Positions 5,888-11,691 of a stretch of 11,691 nt of DNA are shown one piece after another. Below the pieces are notes generated by a model. It saw only the letters and a list, made by a program, of their open reading frames with translations, was not told the DNA's origin and ran no database searches. The DNA is from Paraeggerthella sp964369725. Lineage in GTDB: Bacteria > Actinomycetota > Coriobacteriia > Coriobacteriales > Eggerthellaceae. Position 1 is the stretch's first letter, and each line of letters begins with the position of its first letter. The translations under genes were made by a program, and so were the position numbers. The stretch is taken from contig CAYJGC010000051.1 in NCBI GenBank assembly GCA_964369725.1, positions 1-11,691 of the forward strand. Direction: 5' to 3'.

Positions 5888-7408
5888 ATGGCTTATTATT
5901 TCGAGGAGCCTTCCCGCACATTTAATGAATACTTACTGGTTCCCGGATATTCTTCCGCAGATTGTATCCCTACGCGCGTGAGTTTAAAGACGCCGTTAGT
6001 GAAATATAATCGCGGTGAAGAGCCGGCTCTTTCGCTCAATATTCCTATGGTGTCTGCCATTATGCAGTCTGTTTCTGATGATGGCATGGCAATTGCTCTT
6101 GCTACCGAGGGTGGATTGTCTTTTGTATACGGCTCTCAAACCATTGAAGACCAAGCAGCTATGGTTGCGCGCGTAAAGGATTACAAGGCAGGTTTCGTCA
6201 CGAGTGACGCAAACCTTTCACCAAATCTTACCCTTGCAGATGTTATTGCATTGAAAGAGGAGCATGGGCATTCAACCATGCCCGTTACGCATGATGGTAC
6301 TGCACATGGTAAGTTGATGGGTGTGGTGACCGAGCGAGATTATCGACTTTCCCGCATGTCTCTTGATGTTAAGGTGTCAGAGTTTATGACACCGCGAGAG
6401 CGATTGATAGTTGCCCCTTCTAATACAAGCCTCAAAGGAGCCAACGACATCATCTGGGAGTATAAGCTCAATTCACTTCCTTTGGTGGACGAAAATGATC
6501 ACCTGCTTTATATGGTATTCCGTAAAGATTATGACTCGCGTAAATCAAACCCCAATGAAATGCTCGATAGTCAAAAACGCTACCTAGTCGGAGCTGGTAT
6601 CAATACGCGAGACTATGCAGAGCGTATTCCTGCTTTGGTTGAAGCTGGCGTTGATGCGCTGTGTATTGACAGCTCGGAAGGTTATTCTGACTGGCAGAGT
6701 CTCACCATTGCTTGGGTGCGTGAGCATTATGGCGACACCGTTAAGATTGGTGCAGGCAATGTTGTTGATGAAGAGGGATTTCGCTTCCTCGCCGATGCAG
6801 GCGCTGACTTTATCAAGATTGGCATTGGCGGTGGATCCATTTGTATCACTCGTGAGCAAAAGGGTATTGGTCGCGGCCAAGCCACAGCTACTATCGAAGT
6901 TGCTCGTGCACGTGATAAGTATTTTGAAGAAACCGGCGTGTATGTCCCGCTGTGTTCAGACGGTGGCATTGTGTATGATCATCACATTACGCTTGCGCTT
7001 GCTATGGGTGCAGACTTCGTGATGTTGGGTCGTTACTTTGCTCGCTTTGATGAAAGTCCAACCAATAAGGTCAATATAAACGGTTCGTACATGAAAGAGT
7101 ACTGGGGTGAAGGTTCTGCTCGTGCTCGTAATTGGCAGCGCTATGACTTGGGTGGCGACAAAAAAGGTATGTCGTTTGAAGAGGGTGTTGACAGCTATGT
7201 TCCGTATGCAGGTACGCTGAAGGACAACGTTGATTTGACCCTCTCCAAAGTGAAGTCAACCATGTGCAATTGCGGCGCACTTTCAATTACTGAGCTCCAA
7301 GAAAAAGCGAAACTAACGGTTATCAGCTCTACTTCCATTGTGGAAGGCGGCGCTCATGACGTATTGTTGAAGGACAAAACCCCTTATGTGAGTGGCTCTA
7401 TTCATTAA
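5888..7408 (+). CDS. guaB: Inosine-5'-monophosphate dehydrogenase, Tritrichomonas-like type
   Basis: IMPDH oxidises IMP to XMP with NAD+, the committed step of GMP synthesis. The 506-aa protein has a TIM barrel split by two CBS domains (about 110-220). The catalytic loop IGIGGGSICITREQKGIGRG holds Cys319, Asp261 lies in CIDSSEG, and the flap reads NWQRYDLGG with Arg418-Tyr419. The C-terminal region has MKEYWGEGSARARNW, EEGVDSYVPYAG and STMCNCGAL. CBS domains and Arg-Tyr exclude GMP reductase. An ATG four codons upstream (5876) exists, but GGAGG (5878-5882) sits five bases before 5888 and family members begin like MAYYFEEPSRTFNEYLLVPG, so 5888 is the start. Residue numbers of Cys319 and Arg418 coincide with the T. 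foetus enzyme as I recall it. It is a single-gene unit with its own promoter and terminator. Confidence 0.95.
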   Translation: MAYYFEEPSRTFNEYLLVPGYSSADCIPTRVSLKTPLVKYNRGEEPALSLNIPMVSAIMQSVSDDGMAIALATEGGLSFVYGSQTIEDQAAMVARVKDYKAGFVTSDANLSPNLTLADVIALKEEHGHSTMPVTHDGTAHGKLMGVVTERDYRLSRMSLDVKVSEFMTPRERLIVAPSNTSLKGANDIIWEYKLNSLPLVDENDHLLYMVFRKDYDSRKSNPNEMLDSQKRYLVGAGINTRDYAERIPALVEAGVDALCIDSSEGYSDWQSLTIAWVREHYGDTVKIGAGNVVDEEGFRFLADAGADFIKIGIGGGSICITREQKGIGRGQATATIEVARARDKYFEETGVYVPLCSDGGIVYDHHITLALAMGADFVMLGRYFARFDESPTNKVNINGSYMKEYWGEGSARARNWQRYDLGGDKKGMSFEEGVDSYVPYAGTLKDNVDLTLSKVKSTMCNCGALSITELQEKAKLTVISSTSIVEGGAHDVLLKDKTPYVSGSIH

Positions 7409-7427
7409 AGCAAAAGAGAAATTTCTA

Positions 7428-7469
7428 AAATAAAAGCCTGCTCGCAATGCGCGTTGCAGGCTTTTATTT
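7428..7469. terminator. Strong symmetrical terminator of guaB
   Basis: A perfect 14-bp stem (7428-7441 with 7456-7469) has a GC core AGCCTGC/GCAGGCT and A/T-rich ends. It therefore has a T-run on the outgoing side in both directions. The 14-nt loop contains a further small CGC/GCG pairing. It lies 20 bases after the guaB stop. Its symmetry suggests it can also stop transcripts from the right. Confidence 0.92.
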
Positions 7470-7471
7470 AT

Positions 7472-7611
7472 CTAAGAAAGGCTATTTGCATAAGCGAACT
7501 TCTCAATGAGATAAGCTTTACCAACTTGACGAGCGCCAGTAACTAGCATAGCCTGGTTTGACCTAGTCTTTTCCAAGATTTAAAGGTTTCTAGAGCCTTT
7601 CTTTTTAACAC
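7472..7611 (-). pseudogene. N-terminal remnant of an AAA ATPase (DUF4143 type) with Walker A motif
   Basis: On the minus strand a GTG at 7611, with AAGGAG five bases before it, starts the reading (M)LKRKALETFKSWK. After a frameshift in the A-run of TGGAAAAGA the next frame reads SNQAMLVTGARQVGKAYLIE, then KFAYANSLS and a TAG stop (7474-7472). Adding one A restores WKKTRSNQAMLVTGARQVGK, the usual start of these ATPases, whose Walker A is GARQVGKT/S. Here the last position is Ala, a further sign of decay. Only about 45 of some 420 residues remain. It ends next to the guaB terminator. Together with the opposite-strand C-terminal piece left of guaB it may be the other part of one gene. Confidence 0.75.
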
Positions 7612-7919
7612 AGGCACTCCTTCTTGCAGGTTTTGCAACCCCATTATTACCTCAAAAAAAGATTTTGCAAACCATGATTACCGGTCACACTCTAGTGAAT
7701 TGTGATAATCAAGCTTCGTTGTAACAGTCTGTAGCAGCCAGGTTTCATGGGCGCTTTTTTACTCATCCTACGGGATTTTACCCGTCCTACAGAAAAACAA
7801 TCAAAGCAAATGACGGTTTATGAGTAGCATTTATCCTGATGAGAACTTCGCCGCTTGCCGAAATACTGCACCTTATTTGTGTCATAGTTGAAGAGTGGCG
7901 AACCTTCTTAACTTTTAGC
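7612..7919. other. Gene-free stretch between the ATPase remnant and the nifJ promoter
   Basis: No gene, tRNA or mobile-element end is recognised here. The only structure noted is a small inverted repeat ACGGG/CCCGT (7770-7774 and 7781-7785, 6-base loop). A short duplicated TCCTAC (about 7766-7771 and 7785-7790) flanks the loop region. Short frames in the stretch show no family resemblance. Confidence 0.5.
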
Positions 7920-7928
7920 TGGTATCAT
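7920..7928 (+). promoter_or_regulatory. Extended -10 promoter of nifJ
   Basis: TGG-TATCAT is an extended -10 element (TGn plus a 5/6 TATAAT match). No good -35 is present, as is common for extended -10 promoters. It predicts a transcript start near 7935 and a leader of about 90 nt that holds the palindrome GGTATACC near the start and the two similar octamers GCAGGCAC and GCAGGTAC. The role of the leader is unknown. Confidence 0.5.
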
Positions 7929-8023
7929 AGCGACGGTATACCCAACAGGCGCAAGAATTCCGAGTATGCAGGCACTTCCGCAGGTACACTCTTGAGCCGT
8001 AAGCCCCTTCAGAGGAGAGGAAT

Positions 8024-11000
8024 ATGACGAGAGAATTCAAATCGATGGACGGAAACACCGCTGCCGCGTATGTTTCCTATGCATTCACCGAAGTGGCGGG
8101 TATCTACCCGATCACTCCATCAAGTCCCATGGCAGACCTTGTAGATCAGTGGTCAGCTCAGGGCATGAAAAACATCTTCGGCACTCAGGTGAAGGTGTGT
8201 GAAATGCAGTCAGAGGGCGGTGCTGCTGGTGCAGTGCATGGCTCACTTGCTGCAGGTGCTTTAACCACCACGTACACGGCATCACAAGGCTTGCTCTTGA
8301 TGATTCCTAACATGTACAAAATTGCTGCAGAGTTATTGCCTACGGTCTTTCACGTAAGTGCCCGTACGGTTGCTACTCATGCGCTCAGTATCTTTGGTGA
8401 CCATTCAGACGTTATGGCTTGTCGCCAAACTGGTTTTGCCATGATTGCAGAAACCAACGTCCAGGAAGTCATGGATCTTTCTGCCGTAGCTCATTTAGCT
8501 GCAATTCGTGGCCGCATTCCTTTTATCAGCTTCTTTGACGGCTTCCGTACTTCTCACGAAGTGCAAAAGATTGCTGCTTGGGATTTTGCTGATCTTGCTG
8601 AAATGTGTGACATGGACGCTGTTCGTGCGTTTCGCGATCATGCTCTTAACCCAGAGAGCCCTGCTACCCGTGGTAGCCACGAAAATGGAGACATTTTCTT
8701 CCAGCATCGTGAAGCCTGTAATGGCATGTACGATGCACTCCCTGCCGTGGTTGAAGACTATATGCATCAGGTAAATGCTAAGTTAGGAACCAACTACGAA
8801 CTTTTCAATTACTATGGTGCTGCTGATGCAGATCGCGTTATCGTTGCTATGGGCTCTTTCTGTGACGTTGTAGAAGAGGTTGTTGACTACTTGAACGCAC
8901 AGGGTGAGAAGGTTGGTCTTGTTAAGGTTCGCCTCTATCGCCCCTTTGTTTCTGCAAAATTTGTTGACGCATTGCCTGAAACGGTTACGAAAATTGCCGT
9001 TATGGATCGCACAAAAGAACCTGGCTCAATCGGCGAACCTTTGTATATGGACGTAGTGAATGCGCTTACTCATGAGGGTCGCACTGACCTGACCGTAGTA
9101 GGCGGTCGTTACGGTCTTTCTTCGAAGGACACTCCTCCTGCTTCTGCATTTGAGATTTACAAAGAGCTTGAAAAAGATGAACCTGCCCGTGAGTTTACGG
9201 TAGGTATTGTTGACGACGTTACGCATCTTTCGCTTCCTGCCTTCGAGAATGCCCCCAACACAGCCGATCCTAGCACTATTGAGTGTAAATTCTGGGGTCT
9301 TGGCGGTGACGGTACGGTTGGCGCAAACAAAAATTCAACTAAGATTATTGGTGAGCACACTGATAAGTATGTTCAGGCGTATTTCCAGTATGACTCAAAG
9401 AAGACCGGCGGTGTAACCATTAGCCACTTGCGCTTTGGTGATGCTCCTATTCGTAGTACGTATTACGTTAACAAGGCCGACTTTGTTGCTTGTCACAATC
9501 CTTCTTACATCATCAAAAACTTCCGCATGGTAAATGACGTGAAGCCCGGTGGTGTATTTATGATTAACTGCCAATGGGGTATGGAGGAGCTTGAGCAAAA
9601 CTTGAGCGCCGAAGCTAAGCGCTATATTGCAGAAAACGATGTTAAGCTCTACACCATTAATGCTATTGATATTGCTAAAGAAATTGGCATGGGTAAGCGT
9701 ACTAATACTATTTTGCAATCTGCCTTCTTTGCCTTGACGGGTGTAATTCCTCAGGATACTGCTATTCAATCAATGAAGGATGCTGCTACAGAGTCTTACC
9801 TGAAGAAGGGTCAAGAAGTTGTAGACATGAACCATCGCGCAATTGATGCTGGTGCTACGGCATACACGCAAATTGAAGTTCCTGCAAGCTGGGCTCAGGC
9901 AACCGATGAAGCCACCACTGAAGCGCTTGAGGGTCGTGAAGAGCTGGTCAAGATGGTTGGCGGCATCATGGAGCCTGTTGCTCGCATGGATGGCGATCGC
10001 TTGCCTGTTTCTGCCTTTATGGATCACATCGATGGTCAGTTTGAGCAGGGTGCTTCTGCATACGAAAAGCGTGGTGTTGCAGTTAATGTTCCTGTTTGGG
10101 AAGTTGATGGCTGTATTCAGTGTAATCAGTGTTCGTTCGTGTGTCCTCATGCAACCATTCGTCCCTTCGCTCTTACGCAAGAAGAGGCTGCAGCTGCTCC
10201 TGAGAATACCAAGCTTGTTTCTGCTAAGGGTAAAGCTGCTTCTGCAGCAGGATACCAGTACACCTTGGCAATCTCTCCGCTTGATTGTATGGGCTGTGGT
10301 GTATGTGTGCAGGTGTGTCCCACAGATTGTCTTGCTATGGTTCCTCAGGAAGACGAGCTTGCGCAGCAAGAAGTATTTGCTTATTGCGTAGACAATGTAT
10401 CTGACAAGAACGAACTTATTGACGTAAGTGTTAAGGGTAGTCAGTTCAAGCGTCCATTGCTTGAGTTCTCAGGTGCTTGTGCCGGCTGTGCTGAAACTGC
10501 GTATGCGAAACTTGTTACGCAGATGTTTGGTGATCGTATGTATATCACCAACGCTACTGGTTGTTCTTCAATCTGGGGCGGTCCAGCTGCAACGTCTCCC
10601 TACACGGTTGACCACAACGGACACGGTCCTGCTTGGGCTAACTCATTATTTGAGGATAACGCAGAGCACGGTTTGGGTATGTTGCTTGGTTACGAAGCTG
10701 TTCGTAATATGCATTTGGCAGACACGGAGAAGCTCATGGCAGCAGAAGGTGTATGTGACGAAACCAAGGCAATTGCGCAAGCATGGATTGACAATCGATC
10801 AGATGCAGAAGCAAGCAAGGAAGCTGCTGAGGCATACATTGCTCGTCTTGAGATGATTGTTGAGAAGACTGCGGGAACTGATGCAGAAAAGGGTAAGATT
10901 GCTGCTCGTATCCTGGAGAACAAGAAGTTCTTGAACAAGAAGTCAATCTGGATCTTCGGTGGTGACGGTTGGGCTTATGACATCGGCTACGGTGGTCTTG

Positions 11001-11593
11001 ATCACGTTCTCGCTTCCGGCGAAGATGTTAATATCTTTGTATTCGACACCGAAGTATACTCAAACACTGGTGGTCAAAACTCTAAGGCATCTAACTTGGG
11101 TCAGGTTGCTCAGTTTACTGCAGCTGGCAAGGATATCAAGAAGAAGAGCTTGACCGAGATTGCTATGGCCTATGGTTACGTATATGTAGCTCAGGTTGCT
11201 ATGGGTTCTAAGCCTGCTCAGACTATTAAAGCAATTGCTGAAGCTGAAGCATATCCTGGTCCATCGCTTATTATTGGATATTCACCTTGCGAAATGCACG
11301 CAATCAAGGGTGGTATGGCAAATTGTCAAGATGAAATGGTGAGAGCAGTGGACTGCGGCTACTGGAACCTCTTCCGCTTCAACCCAGAAGCACCGAAGGG
11401 CAAGAAGTTCGTGTTAGATTCAAAAGCACCTGATGGAACCTATCAAGACTTCTTGATGAACGAGGCTCGTTATAGCCGTTTGACCCGTGAGTTCCCTGAG
11501 CGCGCAGCAGAGCTCTTTGAGCTTAATGAGCAAGCTGCTATGGCACGCTATCGCCACTTGTCAAAACTCGTAGATGTTTACGCTGACGAATAG
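8024..11593 (+). CDS. nifJ: Pyruvate:ferredoxin (flavodoxin) oxidoreductase, single-chain
   Basis: PFOR converts pyruvate and CoA to acetyl-CoA and CO2 and reduces ferredoxin, central to anaerobic energy metabolism; it is cytoplasmic. The 1189-aa chain is full length. Domain I has YPITPSSPMAD (Thr31) and CEMQSEGGAAG (Glu64) with HVSAR (Arg113), the pyruvate/thiamine pocket. Domain III (about 420-640) holds GLGGDGTVGANKNSTKIIG. The ferredoxin-like domain has two 4Fe-4S sets: Cys697/700/703/707 and Cys755/758/761/765. The proximal cluster uses Cys819/822 (CAGC), Cys847 (TGCSS) and Cys1089 (GYSPCEMH). The thiamine-diphosphate/Mg motif GGDGWAYDIG starts at 979. The ATG follows AGAGGAGAGG by three bases. 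It has its own promoter and a terminator 34 bases after the stop, so it is a single-gene unit. Confidence 0.97.
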   Translation: MTREFKSMDGNTAAAYVSYAFTEVAGIYPITPSSPMADLVDQWSAQGMKNIFGTQVKVCEMQSEGGAAGAVHGSLAAGALTTTYTASQGLLLMIPNMYKIAAELLPTVFHVSARTVATHALSIFGDHSDVMACRQTGFAMIAETNVQEVMDLSAVAHLAAIRGRIPFISFFDGFRTSHEVQKIAAWDFADLAEMCDMDAVRAFRDHALNPESPATRGSHENGDIFFQHREACNGMYDALPAVVEDYMHQVNAKLGTNYELFNYYGAADADRVIVAMGSFCDVVEEVVDYLNAQGEKVGLVKVRLYRPFVSAKFVDALPETVTKIAVMDRTKEPGSIGEPLYMDVVNALTHEGRTDLTVVGGRYGLSSKDTPPASAFEIYKELEKDEPAREFTVGIVDDVTHLSLPAFENAPNTADPSTIECKFWGLGGDGTVGANKNSTKIIGEHTDKYVQAYFQYDSKKTGGVTISHLRFGDAPIRSTYYVNKADFVACHNPSYIIKNFRMVNDVKPGGVFMINCQWGMEELEQNLSAEAKRYIAENDVKLYTINAIDIAKEIGMGKRTNTILQSAFFALTGVIPQDTAIQSMKDAATESYLKKGQEVVDMNHRAIDAGATAYTQIEVPASWAQATDEATTEALEGREELVKMVGGIMEPVARMDGDRLPVSAFMDHIDGQFEQGASAYEKRGVAVNVPVWEVDGCIQCNQCSFVCPHATIRPFALTQEEAAAAPENTKLVSAKGKAASAAGYQYTLAISPLDCMGCGVCVQVCPTDCLAMVPQEDELAQQEVFAYCVDNVSDKNELIDVSVKGSQFKRPLLEFSGACAGCAETAYAKLVTQMFGDRMYITNATGCSSIWGGPAATSPYTVDHNGHGPAWANSLFEDNAEHGLGMLLGYEAVRNMHLADTEKLMAAEGVCDETKAIAQAWIDNRSDAEASKEAAEAYIARLEMIVEKTAGTDAEKGKIAARILENKKFLNKKSIWIFGGDGWAYDIGYGGLDHVLASGEDVNIFVFDTEVYSNTGGQNSKASNLGQVAQFTAAGKDIKKKSLTEIAMAYGYVYVAQVAMGSKPAQTIKAIAEAEAYPGPSLIIGYSPCEMHAIKGGMANCQDEMVRAVDCGYWNLFRFNPEAPKGKKFVLDSKAPDGTYQDFLMNEARYSRLTREFPERAAELFELNEQAAMARYRHLSKLVDVYADE

Positions 11594-11626
11594 GCCTTAG
11601 CCTGTAAGTTATAAGGAAAAGAAATG

Positions 11627-11663
11627 CAACCTCCGCCACGCAATAGGGCGGGGGTTGTTTTTT
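11627..11663 (+). terminator. Rho-independent terminator of nifJ
   Basis: An 11-bp GC-rich stem (11627-11637 with 11647-11657) has one T-G wobble and a 9-nt loop. It is directly followed by six T residues (11658-11663). Confidence 0.95.
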
Positions 11664-11667
11664 GTGC

Positions 11668-11691
11668 AAGGAGGTTCGCGAGTTAGGCGAA
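11668..11691 (+). other. Shine-Dalgarno-like AAGGAGG at the window edge
   Basis: AAGGAGG (11668-11674) is a near-perfect ribosome-binding sequence five bases after the nifJ terminator T-run. No start codon follows within the remaining 17 bases, so a link with a gene beyond the edge is uncertain. Confidence 0.2.

Noticed and set aside
5888..7408. GMP reductase (guaC) instead of IMP dehydrogenase
   Set aside because: Two CBS domains, a 506-residue length and the Arg-Tyr flap are IMPDH features absent from GMP reductase.
7839..8027. 62-codon frame just before nifJ as a leader peptide gene
   Set aside because: It covers the promoter region and the nifJ ribosome binding site, has no ribosome site of its own and resembles no family.
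9770..10369. 199-codon minus-strand open frame inside nifJ, with several similar frames in 8495-11153
   Set aside because: It lies wholly within nifJ, whose domains and cysteine motifs are unbroken. The shadow frames have no ribosome binding sites or recognisable families.

Overview
The window looks like a chromosomal stretch of an anaerobic, moderate-GC bacterium. A Coriobacteriia/Eggerthellaceae-type actinobacterium is my best guess. The guess rests on a full-length single-chain pyruvate:ferredoxin oxidoreductase, the remnant of a divergent LuxR regulator and FAD-dependent (fumarate-reductase-like) oxidoreductase pair typical of that group, and remnants of DUF4143-type AAA ATPases. No database search was possible, so the taxonomy is inference.

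Layout. 1-56 is a perfect heptamer tandem repeat cut by the window edge, followed by a UUCG-capped terminator hairpin. cysK (cysteine synthase) runs rightward and meets a leftward arsR - arsP-like permease - small thioredoxin operon at a probably bidirectional terminator (1188-1228). The ars operon has a very clear promoter (TTGACG, 17 bp, TATCAT) and an AT-rich inverted repeat suited to ArsR. Upstream of it lies a gene graveyard (2998-3838): the C-terminus of an FAD-dependent oxidoreductase on the minus strand abuts the C-terminus of a LuxR regulator on the plus strand, as expected if a deletion removed the middle of a divergent gene pair.

Next comes a coupled pair, tcdA-like (ThiF/E1-fold, TTG start) and a TatD-family metal-dependent hydrolase, with a one-base overlap. 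Directly after tatD is a multiply frameshifted C-terminal piece of a DUF4143 ATPase. The IMP dehydrogenase gene (guaB) follows, with its own -10 box and a strong symmetrical terminator. Its protein is strikingly like the Tritrichomonas foetus enzyme as I remember it. Just beyond the terminator, on the opposite strand, lies a frameshifted N-terminal piece (with Walker A) of a DUF4143-type ATPase. Two opposite-strand pieces flanking guaB are what an inversion of about 2 kb with one end inside such a gene would leave.

The right third is nifJ (pyruvate:ferredoxin oxidoreductase, 1189 aa, complete), with an extended -10 promoter, a leader of about 90 nt and a strong terminator.

The intact genes are housekeeping metabolism (cysteine, guanine nucleotides, pyruvate oxidation, tRNA modification) plus one small metalloid/thiol-responsive operon. 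I do not see a convincing undescribed multi-gene system. The most interesting content is the rearrangement scars, the protist-like IMPDH and the edge repeat.
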